From: Parasponia andersonii
Lineage: Eukaryota; Streptophyta; Magnoliopsida; Rosales; Cannabaceae
Length of the DNA stretch: 64,000 bases
Reading direction: 5' to 3'
Assembly: GCA_002914805.1 (NCBI GenBank)
Contig: JXTB01000019.1
Coordinates: 1,520,518-1,584,517 of the forward strand
Each line of letters starts with the position of its first letter. Position 1 is the stretch's first letter. Positions 45,867 through 58,955 of this stretch are shown in pieces. A program made the position numbers and the translations under genes. The notes below the pieces were generated by a model that made no database searches, had not been told where the DNA came from, and saw only the letters and a program-made list of their open reading frames with translations.

Positions 45867-46812
45867 TACTAAAAAGGGCTATGGTTTTAAGTTTTGTTGC
45901 TATTATTTTGAGGGTTAGTTCAACCTATATCTTTTAATTTTGTAACATTATATTGTATTCTTTTGTCTAATAAACTTAATAACATCTGACTTCTCAAACT
46001 TTCCTATGTCTCAACATGCTTATATTAAGTTCCCTTAAAAGAAATTGATCTTTTGTACCCCAGTGGCATGCATTTCAATTTAGTTAATAGGCTTAAAAAA
46101 AAATTAATAATGGATTTAAGATTGCGTTTGCATAGATCAAGTTTCTCATGCACCAAATAATTTCTAGCAAGTATTCTTAGTCTTTTATTTATTTATTTTT
46201 TATTTTTAATGTTGTTTGTACCTTTTATTTATTAAGTTGACTTACACTTTAATTGTTGATGACATGAGGGGCATATGACCAAATTCTATTGTGAATTTAA
46301 ATAGAAAAGACATTTTGGAGGAAAATGTTAAGTTTTAGGATGTTATGTAACGCTCGAAGTTTAGGGTGAAAGTGACGTAACGCACAATTGATGAGGAATA
46401 TGAATAACATAAAATAGGAATCTATTATATTATTATTATTATTATTGTTATTATTAATTAGAGTATTTTAGGATTATTATCGGTATATTTTATTTTATTA
46501 CTAATTTTATTTAATTTTGAGTAACTCGTTTAACGTTTTTTTTTTAATCTTTGTTTCTAGAACTTATGAGTTTCCTAGTTTTGTTCAATAGCTTATCTAT
46601 ATATAATCTTCTCTATGTTCATTTTTCTTTAAGGACTTGACTAATAAAATGCACACTATTTTGAAATTCTCTCTCTAAAGTTCTCTCTTATTCTCTTAAT
46701 TCTTTTCTTTTCTTTTTCCTAAATCTTTTTCTTTTTCTGTACTCACTCTTGTTCTATATCATTTAGTATTAGAGTTAAGAGAACCATAGGGATAAAACTC
46801 AATAGGATGATA
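45867..46812. other. Former 3' UTR and intergenic DNA
   Basis: AT-rich DNA with a (TTA)n tract at about 46430-46457. No gene recognised. Confidence 0.5.
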
Positions 46813-46998
46813 CTAGGTGTACTAAGATTATTGTCAAATTTTTAGTACTAATACATATGACATATGAACTGTCATTATTTAATTGATGTATTAGAACTTG
46901 CCATAATTAAATTAATCATATACATCAATTGAATGATGTCAATTTACATATCACATACGTTGGTATTAAAAATTTGGTATAAATTTTGGGACACCTAG
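46813..46998. mobile_element. MITE, copy 2 of the local family
   Basis: The ends CTAGGTGT and ACACCTAG are inverted. The arms share AAATTTTTAGTACTAATAC-like sequence with its complement, and ATATGACATATG matches the opposite arm. About 186 bp, no coding capacity. Same family as 27622-27828 and 47920-48075. Confidence 0.7.
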
Positions 46999-47071
46999 CA
47001 TTATTCAAACTCAATGATTATTAAATACTATAAGAGAAACAAAGGCCTTTGTTCTTATTACGAATGTGGTT

Positions 47072-47297
47072 TTGTTTTGTTTTGTATTTTTTTTTTTGAA
47101 TGCTAATGATTAAAAGTGTTATAGGGTAAGAGAGTGACGTTCCAAATAACTCGGGGCCAAATTGACGCCCCGCATGACATATGGTCAATATGTGGTCGAC
47201 ATATTGGACCCAAATATAATCCGACTCTCGCATGAGATTCGAACCTAAAACTTTTTGGTTGAAACTCGAGTGCCTAACAACCCACTTGGTTTCTCAG
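47072..47297 (-). mobile_element. Probable tRNA-derived SINE
   Basis: Read on the minus strand, it starts near 47297 and carries an A-box-like TGGGTTGTTAGGCACTCG, then a B-box-like GGTTCGAATCTC about 35 bp later. It ends in an A-rich tail (plus-strand T run and TTTTG repeats at 47072-47098). This order is that of RNA polymerase III-derived SINEs. The length of about 225 bp fits plant SINEs. Target duplications were not recognised. Confidence 0.5.
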
Positions 47298-47919
47298 TGA
47301 TATTAGGGATGTTGGTGTTGTGCTTTCAAATGCTGACAAATTCTAGGAGCAGTAGGAATTTTAGCCTACTACAATCACAGTTTTTGCCTCAGATTATGAG
47401 ATCATTTAACCGAAGATGAATTTTCTAAGTGCAGTATTGTGAAGTAAGATTTGCTTGAATTTGTATATTACAAATCATATTAGCTAGACTTTTAATTGTA
47501 ATTATACAGGGTAAAAAAATAAATTATACCCATGTGTAATATTGTGTATTTTCGTTTTTCAGATGAGAAAAGTTTATTCTTTGCCTGTATTGTTTAGAAA
47601 GAACAGCCATGAACTGTGCTTATTTACATATCTTGTCTGAATTCAACCATTGTGATTTAGATGACATGAATGGGATTTAACTTAACTATGACAGGGAGCT
47701 TAATCTTGAAAGGTTGTTTTGGCAGGGACATTGAGGACGATTTAGCCATTAGATACTCATAATGCAACTGGAACCATTCTACAGGAACAAAAAGGAGGAC
47801 CATTCTGGAATTTGGGCATGTTTAGTTAGTCGTGGGCACTATTGAACAATAGATTTTGTTCGGGGCTCATTGGACAATATTTTTATTTTAAAATGAAACA
47901 TGATGTGAAAATATTTTCA
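47298..47919. other. Intergenic DNA
   Basis: Nothing recognised; weakly less AT-rich around 47690-47850 but without open frame. Confidence 0.5.
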
Positions 47920-48075
47920 GGATAATACTTGAGATACCAATTTTTGTACCAAAATTTTAATACCAATACACGTAGTATGTGATTTATTATCACTCAACTG
48001 GTGATAATATTTATTTTATTTGTAGGAAGTATTAACACACTAATTAGATGATGATAACTTATATGCTACATGCAA
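47920..48075. mobile_element. MITE, copy 3 of the local family (eroded)
   Basis: The left arm (ACCAAAATTTTAATACCAAT) matches the other two copies. The right arm (TTAACACACTAATTAGATGATGA region) matches the interior of the 27.6-kb copy. The outer right end is eroded. Confidence 0.5.
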
Positions 48076-48504
48076 AAGTTGACATATAGAACTATCCATA
48101 TTTTCAAGATATTTTTGGTTCTTAGAAAATGTATGCGACTCATTTCACTTCTATAAATGTTGCCCGTTGATGTTTGATTGCCTTTTAGTCACGTATGCAA
48201 GTCACATTATCTTCTTTACTCTGTTAGATACACGTCTTTGGAAGTACATGCTTGGCAAATTTATTAGGTTGGTGTTAATCAAAGGTGAAAATCTAGTTAT
48301 GACAAACATGGAGAGTCCGAATTTACCGAAATGCAGAGAGAAAAACTGGTTATGGATGTTGCTAACTGCATAAATTTAACAGGACTAATTACCTTATTAG
48401 TGCATAAACTATTGATAAATTCTCATTTAAGTCTTTAAACTTCAAAAGTTTTCATTTTAGTCCTTAGATTTTTAGAACTACATTAATCCTTACGCCCCAT
48501 TCTG

Positions 48505-48548
<44 letters not shown>

Positions 48549-48550
<2 letters not shown>

Positions 48551-48790
48551 TTACCAATCCAATAGGTATTTTTTTTCTTTACCTATGGGTAAGTATTTTT
48601 TTTTTAGCCGTTGGATCACTATCTAATGGTGATCTAATGGCTATAATGAAGTGCATGAAAAGACGTGCATCATTAATGCTCTTTCTCTCTCTTACTTTTT
48701 ACAATAAAAAAATATGCATGCTAAATTTTCATTAGCCAAATTGATACCTATGTATAGGTAAAAAAAAAAATACCTACTGGATTGGTGCCC
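48549..48790. mobile_element. MITE with ~45-bp inverted ends between (TA)n tracts
   Basis: The left end GGTTACCAATCCAATAGGTA and the right end TACCTACTGGATTGGTGCCC are inverted copies with few mismatches; the arms extend through ACCTAT-GGTA blocks. The 242-bp unit lies inside a (TA)n microsatellite (48511-48548 and 48791-48814). Insertion at TA suggests a Tc1/mariner-type MITE, though the repeat hides the true duplication. Confidence 0.75.
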
Positions 48791-49217
48791 ATATATATAT
48801 ATATATATATATATGGGGCCATTTTATTAATTTTGCACATAGATTGTTTTGGAGTGTTACAAAATTTTTATAATTAGTCACTAGTTAGAATACTAAGTCA
48901 CAAATAATATAAAGAAAAATACCTCAATTTGAGAAAAAATATTTCAATACTCCAAAATTAATTGAGCCTAAAATTGCTCTACCAGTTCCAATTGAAACCT
49001 AGATCAACACAAAAAGAAAAAAAATTAAATATTCATCAAGAATTGTAGCAGTGAATCATAAAAAAAATCTAAAAATTTCCCGGGCACAAATAATTGCTAA
49101 ATGCTAACTATTCTTAAAAATATATATAGAGTTTAATTAAGTCAAATGAGGTGATTTGAGTCAAATAAGGGTGATTTTGGCGGTCAAAATCACCAGAATG
49201 CAGGTGGCCATGGGTGT

Positions 49218-49875
49218 GGAAAACAAAGTTCGAAGTAAAGCTATCAAATGTACCGTATCGTGCTGGCACGATCCATTTAAGTTGAGCACAAACATACTTT
49301 CATGCCATACCAGGCACGTCCCACATTTCAGTCATATCGTGTTGTGCCCAAAATTCAAAATCATTTTCCTAGCACGACCCGTTAGCCCGTGCTGTAACGT
49401 GATGTGACGTATCCTGCAAGCGTATGTGCTTCGATGTGTAAGTCCATTTGGGATTTTAATAGCCCATTTAATTGGTAAACTTTATTAATTTAGTATTGCT
49501 TTTATAAACTTGTATTTAAAAAAAAAATTCAAATCATTTAAATGTATAAAAAAAATATTAGCATAATAAATTAACTATAAACTTTTCACCACAAAAGAAG
49601 AACTAAAATAAAAGACTTGATAAATATTTGCTCAATTAGGTTGGCATTTGTGTATTGAAAAAATTATATGTAAAAAATATATATGTATATATGTATAACG
49701 TGCTAATGTGCCGTGTCTACGAGCTAGCATGTCGTGCCATACTTGGTCTATCATGTTTAACTTATGAATCCGATACAACTCACATAATGAAATCGTGTTT
49801 GACATGACCAATATTTTAGTATATCATGCCGTATTGTGCTACTGTGTTAATAGACCGATCTGACCCTATCAACAA
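49218..49875. repeat. CGTG-rich dispersed repeat
   Basis: Clusters of CGTGCTGGCACGA, CGTGTTGTGCCC, GTGCCGTGTCTACGAG and CATGCCGTATTGTGC occur at both ends with AT-rich DNA between. This looks like a non-autonomous element family common in eudicot genomes. Termini and target duplication are not clear. Confidence 0.4.
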
Positions 49876-50958
49876 CTGTAGTTATGGGACTCTTGGCTAG
49901 GGAAAAGAAAGAGAATTAGGGCCAAGTATATGACTTTTAATAGCATTCATAATAGAACCATCTTTAAAAGCCTTTTTGAATTATTTCGCTATAATTGCCA
50001 ATAAAGATTAAAAAATATTTTATTTTTTTGGTAATTATAGCAGAATTGTAGAGAAAAGTTAAAATTTAAACATTAATGAGGATTCTAATTGAATCGCCGT
50101 TAATAATCTATCGTTAAAAGCTTCTTTTTTTTTTATTTATTTTTGTAGTGATTCATGCTTCCAAATATCCATATGACAGAAATTATGAAATCATATGACA
50201 ATAAGAAGAAAGAAGAAAGGTTGCATCAGTTTGGGATATATCCATCAATCTGTTTCTTCGATGAATCCTACCTGGAATGAAGAAATAAAAGTTCTCAAGT
50301 CTTCAATTTCAATTTTTTTATTTATTTTTTTCTCATCATTCATTTGCTTTGAAATCTTCATGTACTTTCAAACTACGTTATGAAAATTTCATTTTGCCAA
50401 TAATTAAATTTGATTCATTTCTCTATCTTTTGAAGATTTGTATAACAAATCGTAATAAAATTAGATAAACATGGAGCACTATTACATAGAAATATAAAGT
50501 ACTGATTAACATAATTGAGCACGATAAAAATACTTGATTAATATACAAAACCATAAGTACAGAATACTATCAGAAACACAAATTTTCTTAAGGACTTTTC
50601 AACAACAACATTTACTTATAAGATTACGAAAAAGGTATGCGATGATCTTAAATTTTAGAAAATTTTAGATATAGTCTTTTAGATAAATTAATTTTGGTTT
50701 TTCCATATATGACGATATACAATGTCACCAGTGGGGTCTTGTAGAAGATTCCCTTATGAAATTTCGGTGTATGATGTATTGTATTGTTCTTCGAGTTTAA
50801 TCAATTGTTTTTATTACCTTTTTTTATTGCTAAACAGTAATAGATCGGATTAATTTATTTTTATTTTAAAAATGAGGTTTAACTAATGACCTCCACTTGT
50901 TACAAATTAAAGAAAAATACTAACTATCAGATACACAGAATACTAAATTAATTTTTTT
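49876..50958. other. AT-rich intergenic DNA
   Basis: No gene or defined repeat recognised. Confidence 0.5.
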
Positions 50959-51343
50959 GGCAATTAAGTCCTTAAGTTTTAAAGTTTTTAGCAATTAAGT
51001 CTTTTTTATTTGTTGATATTAAAATTTTCATGAAATTGAATATGTTTAAGTGAAATAAATTGGTATTTCACTATTATTAATTAACTTAAAAGAGAAATAG
51101 AAAGCAATTTTACGAAAAATTTTAAATTTTTGAGAATTTCTATTTTTTAAAAATTTTGTATTATGTTGTTAAATATTATTAATTTTTATCTATTTTCCTT
51201 TTAATTCCAACTAAAGTCAGTAAAATATAGATTTTGACATTCTTGTATGTAGCTTGAAAGTGCGTAATTCTATCCAATAGTTTAACAAGTACTCGTGAAA
51301 ATGACTTAATTGCTAAAGTTTTAAAACTTAGATACTTAATTAC
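50959..51343. mobile_element. MITE-like unit with ~48-bp inverted ends
   Basis: The left end CAATTAAGTCCTTAAGTTTT plus AAAGTTTTTAGCAATTAAGTC is the imperfect reverse complement of 51294-51343 (GACTTAATTGCTAAAGTTTT...). The interior is AT-rich and non-coding. The arms contain an internal repeat of CAATTAAGTC. Confidence 0.6.
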
Positions 51344-51804
51344 TAAAAATAATAATTTAGGGACCATTTTTCCAATCACAAAAAACATAAGGTCAAGTCA
51401 CACCAAAAACCCTAAATTTTTTGTTGGTTGGTATTGGATATCTCCTCTTTGGCTGGTGCCTAGTGGTATCGAAGAATTGCCCTTTTCTCCTCCTTTTAGT
51501 GTGTATATGTAACATTAGGATTTTTGGTTGAATAGATTGAGGTTACCAAAGCCTAGTTTTGGCATATACTGGGTTTTCGTTGAGATGAGCTTACATTTTT
51601 TTTTAAGGCTTAGATAATAAAAAATAGAATGATATTAAGAAAATATAAAATTTGAGTCTAACTTCGGTACTATAGGTTTGGATTTGGTCGAATTTTGATT
51701 TAATTGTTAAATTCAAGAAAATAGTTGAATTAGGTTTAATTGTCGATCTTGGGTTCAATTTTGAAATATTCAAGTTTGATTGGGTCGGTCAGCTAATCAT
51801 AATA

Positions 51805-52152
51805 TGAGACAATGTTATTTTTATATCTCGTATTTTGATATTTTATTCAATTTGTACATTCTGTTTTGGTTATTATCGACAGTGACTCTTAGATTTGAAA
51901 TATGTTACAAATTTATACCATGACATGAATTTAGAATAGTTAATTTATCATGATAATTTAATAAATTTATTCTCGGATTTATTTTTATATGGTTTATTTT
52001 CAACTTTTTAAATGGCATTATGGTAAATTAACTGATCTAAATTGGTGTGAAGTATAAATTTGTAATAGATATCAAATAATGTTGATAATAATTGAAACAT
52101 AAGGTACAAATTGAACAAAATATTAAAATACAAGATACATAAGTAATTTTAT

Positions 52153-52154
<2 letters not shown>
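51805..52154. mobile_element. Foldback MITE with ~145-bp inverted arms
   Basis: The left arm (about 51811-51955) and right arm (about 52010-52154) are imperfect inverted copies over nearly their whole length; matching blocks include TATTTTATTCAATTTGTAC against GTACAAATTGAACAAAATA and TACAAATTTATAC against GTATAAATTTGTA. Only a short loop separates them. An (AT)n tract follows at 52156-52189. The transcript would fold into a long hairpin. Confidence 0.8.
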
Positions 52155-52189
<35 letters not shown>

Positions 52190-52192
<3 letters not shown>

Positions 52193-54469
52193 TCACAATC
52201 ATGTTTTAGAGTACTTCAAGAATATATGTGTACATATTTTTCGGAAAATTGGTTAATGATCATATTTCAATTCAAACTTCTCAAGGCCACTTGTAGAATT
52301 ACCAACTATCACACGTTTACTTATTAGTTTCTAACCAAAAAAGAAAAGGAAAAAAATCAAATACTACATTTTTGTTATTGGCATACTGAAAAGACTATTT
52401 TCATATCTCTTTCCATCGGAAAAAAAAAAAGAAAAGAAGAGAAAGAAGGTGAAAAAAGAAAAAGTTTTTCTTTAACCAAAGTCAAGAATTGACTCGAGTG
52501 AAAAATGAGCTACTTATTCCAAATTAAATGGTGTAATTTTCATGTCCAATCAAATTAATATAATGGAAAATTAGTATACCTTATGATTTCGTGGTCATTC
52601 TTTTAATGGCAAATCAATCATGTGTTTCTGTTAGGAATATGCTTAGAAAGTAATTTCTTTATTAGGCATTTTGAACAATATTTATTAGATTTAAGTATTA
52701 TTTATTTGTTGTCAATAAATTTCATATTATGTCTCAATCATATACATGTGATAATCATCTTTTCTATTATACAAACGTCTAAAAGTTTCTATGACTAATA
52801 AGTAATAAAAAATTGTTCGTGTTAAGTGTTCATATGTGAGAGACTAAATTCTTTATTTCATTATATCTAAATAAAAAATTCACATCGTACAAATAAAGAT
52901 AGAATACTTTATTTTTCCATAGAATGTGGTATTGTCTATTCAACAGGAAGGATTGATGAAGTTTCTAATAATTGAAGTATCTGACTTTGGATAGAAATAC
53001 TAGTGCGTAATAAGAAAGTTATATTTCTGAATTAGACCAAGTAAAAATAGAATTTGAGATTAAATACTGTAACTAAATATTCTATCTTTTACTATTATAC
53101 TACTATTGCAAGATTACCTTAATCCTAGTGATTGTCGGACTTACTTTCATGAGTTTTATCTTTTTAACTTACTAAAAGACTAGTTCCGATTATATGGTTC
53201 GAACTCTAGTATTATGGAAGATAAGATTTGCGAATTGACGAGAACACCCTTCATGATTTGGACACCATGCATATAATATCCCTTTAACTTTTTTTTTTAA
53301 GGACTTGGATAATAAAAACCAAGCACCAGGTATTTATTTTGTGAATTTGATTGTGTTTGTATGGGCAGTTACAAACACCATAATAAATTATTATCCATTA
53401 GATGAAAAATGGCAACTTAAAGATTAATATGTACTAGAGGGGTAATATGGTAATTTCACCTCACTAGTACGACATTGCATCGAAGCTATATATATAGGTA
53501 TAGTATATGCTAAATGGATCAAGTTAATTAGAGTGTTAATTGACTTCACAGAAAATATATAACATTTAGTCTAAGAATGCAATATTGGGCCTATAATGGA
53601 GTGCCCCAATATTAGTGGATAAGGCCCAATTATGGATAGTTGGCCCATTAGAGTTTAGACTATTTAGATTCAAAAGTCCCTTGTCTAGCTCACACATAAC
53701 CTAATAATTAATTAAATGGTCAGTTGAGCCCAATAGGATTTACATATCTCTAATACTTAAGAAAAAAGTTCTCCTAAGCCTCTATACAGCAGCCACACGC
53801 CTACTACATGTACAGTAGTTGTGCTTAATGTCATACAGAAAGAAAAAGAGAGAGTGAGAGAGCCGAGCTACCACGGGAGAAATCCTGAGCTCATTCATGG
53901 CCGCCGAAGGAGAGATACCCATGGTCATAGACGTGCAATCAAGGAGAAGGAAAAACATCTTTCGGATCATCTGCTTACTTCTTATTGGGAGTTACGAAGG
54001 TGTCCACATACTGGATTATTCGATGGACTCTAGAGAATATATAGAAAAGCTCAATGGTTTTGAAGTATTTCCAAGTTTTATCTAAACTAAGATTCGTGAA
54101 TTGATTTATGTTAGATTAATGATCCTATATTTATATTTTATAAAGTTTCAAGAAAATTTTAAAATACCAATTCTGCTACGTTCTTGATTTGTTTACAAAA
54201 CTGTAGAAATCATTTTCATTAAAATCTGTGTTTAAAATTAATTTTTCAGAATTTCCAATAGTTTCTTCTACACGTATGAAACCAAATAGGGCCATCGGGT
54301 CAAAATGTTAATTAACTTGTGCTCTCTTTTGTGTCATGAATTGCAAATATAGTTATATACCGATATTAGTGATTATTTTATAACAAGTCCCATTAGAAAT
54401 AAAAAATAAAAGAATAAAAAATATTGTAGTTGTTGCTGCATCTTTTAGCTAATACATATACAATATTAT
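52190..54469. other. Intergenic DNA with LTR-like sequence
   Basis: From about 52631 (TGTTAGGAATATGC) the sequence resembles plant Copia LTRs in style: TGTTAGGA start, AT-rich body, a less AT-rich block at 53760-54010, and a possible end near 54180-54300. I found no partner LTR, coding region or target duplication, so this may be a solo LTR fossil or plain intergenic DNA. The overlapping frames at 53782-54085 have no domain. Confidence 0.3.
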
Positions 54470-54692
54470 TGGTGAAATAACCAAACCAATCAATCACCCA
54501 AGAACACACGTGAAAAAGCTAAAATAAGAAAGAAACCAACATGAGTTTACCTGGTTCTAGTTGTTAATGTGAAAACTGTATATTCAAGGTAGGGAACTTG
54601 TCCCTAATAAAATCCACTATTAACTAAGAAGATTATACCATCATGTACTCTTAAATTACAGAGCAAAATTCTCATTACAAGCTACTCTCAAT
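54470..54692 (-). repeat. Partial LTR (3' LTR side in minus orientation)
   Basis: Matches the right LTR from TGGTGAAATAA onward, sharing ATCATGTACTCTTAAATTAC-like and ACAAGCTACTCTCA blocks. Confidence 0.75.
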
Positions 54693-57600
54693 CCTTTTTA
54701 TAGTTAAATCCCAATGAACTCTTGCTAGTTTACTCATAAACCTACTCACCAAATTAACACCAAATGCAATATCGGGCCTTGTGCTAATCATAGTATACAC
54801 TAAGCTCCCAACCATATTGGAATATGGAACTCCAGTCATGTAGTCTCTTTCTCCATTAATTAATTCTTTATTAACTGAACTTATTTTGAATTGAGCTGTA
54901 ATTGGTGTTGTAACAACCTTCGAATCATTCATCCCAAATATGTCCAGATTCTTGTTCAAGTATCCTTTTTGAGAATATATAAGAATTCCAGTTGTTCTAT
55001 CCTAGCTGTTCTCAAGTATTTCATCTCAAATTCAATATCCAATACTTTCTTCAACACTTGAATTTCACAGTTATCTTAACAAGCTATAAGTATTTCATCT
55101 ACATAAAGTAGCTATCTTAACAAGCTATAAGTATTTCATCTACATAAAGTAGCAAGTAAATGAATATTCCTCTCTTTGTTATTTTTTAATAGATACAATG
55201 ATCAAAGTCAAACCTCTTAAAGTCTTTAGACAATATAAACTCGTCAAATCTTTTATACCACTGCCTAAGAGATTGCTCGAGTCTATACAAAGATTTTTGC
55301 AATAAGTATACATTATTCTCAGCTCCTTTCTTAATAAAATCTTCTGGTTGTTCTATGCAACTCTCTTCATCAAGGTTACCATATAGAAAAGTTATCTTCA
55401 CATTAAGCTGCTCCAACTCTAGGTCATTCATGGCTACTATAGCAATAATAATCCTTATAGATAAGTAGTTGACAACATGTGAGAACACTTCATGGCAGTT
55501 TATATCTTTAACTTGTGAAAATCCTTTGGTAGCTACTTCTGCCTTAAATCTAGTTAGTTCTACTCCAGAAATGTCATGCTTCCTCTTGAAAATCCATCTA
55601 CACCTAATAACCTTTTTGTGTAAAGTTCTATCAACTAGCTTCCAAGTCTTATTCTTCATAAGTGAGTGTATCTTCTCTTCTATTGCTTTCAACCAATCTT
55701 TTTTATCACTGCTCTTTGATGCTTTAGTAAAACTCCTTGATTCTTCTAACTTATTGGAATTGCTAATACTTAATACATAGGCAATGATATCAACATGAGC
55801 AAAACATAGAGGAGGTTGAATTGTCCTTCTAGGTCTGTCTCTGGACAAGAGCCTTAGTCTAGGAGCTTGATCTCTTCTTGGTGAATTTGCACGTGTTGTA
55901 ATACGATCTGTACTTACAGTCTATGATGTTGTAACATCAGATTAATTTGACTGTCATGTTGTAATATCAAGCTAGTGTTCTGTAGCTTTTATCTGTGATA
56001 TTGTAACATCAGGTTCCTCTGCTACTCTGATCGTAGTTGATTCTTCTTCACTTTCACCTTCACTTTCCAAGTTTGCGTCTTCAAAGCTATAAGTACCTGT
56101 AACTTGATCAAGCTTTGTGGAATTCTCCATCTCAAATTATAAAGTATCATTCTGAGATAGAGGGTTAGTATCCAACAAGATAGTTTTATAAAAAAAACAT
56201 TCTCAATAAAAATGATATTTTGACTAATAACACATTTTTTATTATCAATTAGCCATATTTTATAACCCTTAACACTTGTTGAATATCATATTAACACAGA
56301 TTTGACAGCTCTAGGATTTAATTTTCGTTGACTCTAATGGACATAAGCAACATATCTAGACGGTCTAAGATGCATTAAACTAGGTGGGTTTCCTGATCAA
56401 ACTTCCATCGGTGTCTTACAACCTATTACTGATGATGGTAATTTATTTATCAAATAGCATACAATGTGTGTTATTTCAGCCAAAATTTCTGAGGCAAACC
56501 AGAATCATTAGGCATATACCTAACCTTGTTAAGTATAGTCCTATTCATATGTTTAGCTAACCCATTTTGTTAGATAGTCTCAGAACATGTTATATGCCTA
56601 GAAATACTATTTTGAGCACAATATTGATTAAACTCACCACTGCAAAATTCTAAAACATTATTAGTTCTAAGTTTTTTAATTTTCTTAATGGTTTGGTACT
56701 CTACAAAGGTCTTTTATTCTTTAAATTTAGTAAAAGCTTTATTCTTATGTCTTAAGAAATAAACCTAAACCCTTGGTGAATAATTATCAACAAAGGAAAT
56801 GAAATATTGAGCACCATTAAGAGAGAAAGGTACCTATTCATGGAGTGAATAGCCGTTGCGAATCTCAGCTTGTGACCCTTTCCCAGCATATATGATTCAC
56901 ATAAATTGAGTGTTAAAATCTTCTTTGAGTCTAAAATACTCTCTTTGCAGAGTTCTTGTAAACCTCTAATACTGATGTGACCCAATTATTTATGCCATAT
57001 TGCTGTCTAGTCTGATCTTGATTTTAAAACATTGGAAGTTGTAGCATTAACATGAGTCATCTTCAGATCAGGAGTTCTTGTTGCAATAGGAGTTGGGTTC
57101 AATGTCTCTGTTGTAACAAGACAAGCCCTTTAACAGCTTCGCCCTGTAATATGTACAGGCCATGTTTCAACATGCTTTTTAGTACCACCATATTATCTTT
57201 TAACACTTTCATCATCCTATTCTCATATATGTATGAATATCCACTTGCATCAAGCATTCTAAGCGAAACCAAATTTCTTCGAAGCTTTGGCACTAATCTC
57301 ATTTTTTCCAGTACTTTGTAAGAATCATCCCATAATGTGAATTTTATAGAGCCAATTCTAATGATTTTATAACATCGTCGTTCTCCTTGAGAACTTTTCT
57401 ACTATTTATCTTGCAAAAATCATATAATCAGTCCATTTTTGGTATTATGTGAAAGGTATATCCTGAGTCCATGACCTAATCTTTATAGAAACTCTCTAAT
57501 GCAGCAGTAAATATATCAGCTGAGTCATACCCATCCAAGATATTGGTCGTATCAGCTGAGTCATACCCATCCAAGATATTGGTCGTATTAGCTTGATCTT

Positions 57601-58462
57601 GATAATTATTTTTTCTTCCTTTCTAGCCAAAATCTCCAGATATATACATCTTTGTGACAATTCTAGTAGGTTTTCCTATAATTGGATTACTTTCTCAACT
57701 TTCCTCTCATTTTTGATTTATCTCTCTTTTGGGTATTGCCACAAACTTGCAGACATTCACCATTGGAGCATTTCTCAATCTTGATTTCAAGATCACAAGA
57801 TTTAAGAGCTCTAAGAGCGTCATTAAGGGAAAATGATTCCCTACCATACTTGATAGTTGACTTTAGGTCTTTTGTAAAAATTAGACATTGAATTTAAGAT
57901 GATAATAGCTTGATTTTCATCATTAATTTTCTCGTTAATATTAGCCAAACTTACAATAATCCTCTTAAAGTCATCAAGATTGTCTTCCAATAATTTTTAT
58001 TAATTCATATTAAAACCAAATAATTGTTCCTTAAGATATATCTTATTTGAGAGAGTTTTAGTCAAGTAGAAAGTATCAAGTTTTGACGAGACCTTTACAA
58101 GTGTGTCTTCGTCGTCAACTTATTGCAACACATTGTCCATCAGCAAGCTACTTATTACAACACATTGTCCACCAGATTCAAGATCAACAAGCTATATGCC
58201 GTTTCGAGAAGCTCTTCCTTCTTTGATAGATTCATAGTTTCCAGCAAACCCAAAGAATCCCTAAGAGCTTTTGCACATTTGTGCTGAACGAGCATAGCCT
58301 TCATCTTCTTCTTTTATATGTTGAAATCATCCCATTTTCCATCGAACTTTTTGATCTCTATCTTCAAAGTTTCCATCTTCGAATCTTGTTTTTGAAATCA
58401 ACAACTTTGGCTTGGATTGATCTTCCTCAGAGTCTCGGTAACATAGCTTTGATACCACTTGT

Positions 58463-58955
58463 TGGTGAAATAATCAGACTAATCAATTACCCAAAAACAC
58501 ATGTGGAAAAACCAGAGCGAGAAAAAAATCAGTACGAGTTTACTTGGTTCTATTTTTCAATGTGAAATTTGTATATCTAATATAGGGAACTTGTTCCTAG
58601 TCGAATTTATTATCAACCAAGAAGATTATATCCTCATGTACTCTTAAATTACAGAGTAAGATTCTAACTACAAGCTACTCTCATGCCTCTCAGTAGTATA
58701 ATTACAAATTCCCCGGCTTACAAAATCACTTATGTTGCAACATGTGTGATACAACTTTAACTCTCAATAACAACACTTTATTTATTTATTTATTTTATCT
58801 CTTTTCAACAGTGAAACAAAGCACTTATTTATATAGATAAAAGCCTTATGCTTTAAGCCTAAAATCAAGGATTTAATTGATACATCATCAAGAATGAGTT
58901 AATGTAATTAAACTGTTGTCTTAACTAACTCTTAACTAATTTACTGTTGTGACAT
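58463..58955 (-). repeat. LTR (5' LTR in minus orientation)
   Basis: The first ~225 bases, starting TGGTGAAATAA, match 54470-54692. It borders the primer-binding site. Its outer edge (TGTTGTGACA near 58945-58954) is approximate. Confidence 0.75.

Larger units (their letters stand above)
54470..58955 (-). mobile_element. Copia LTR retrotransposon fossil with both LTR copies
   Basis: In minus orientation: LTR about 58463-58955, primer-binding-site-like TGGTATCAAAGCTATG (58443-58458), gag region (about 57550-58440), pre-integrase and integrase-like stretches (56750-57310), and reverse transcriptase (54675-55850) with WIFKRKHD, LNVKITFLYG and the YTMISTRPDIAF block. The LTR-like copy at 54470 to about 54690 is partial. 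By eye the two LTR copies differ at roughly one position in five to six, so the insertion is old (several million years at usual plant rates). The element is broken, with well over ten breaks. Confidence 0.85.
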
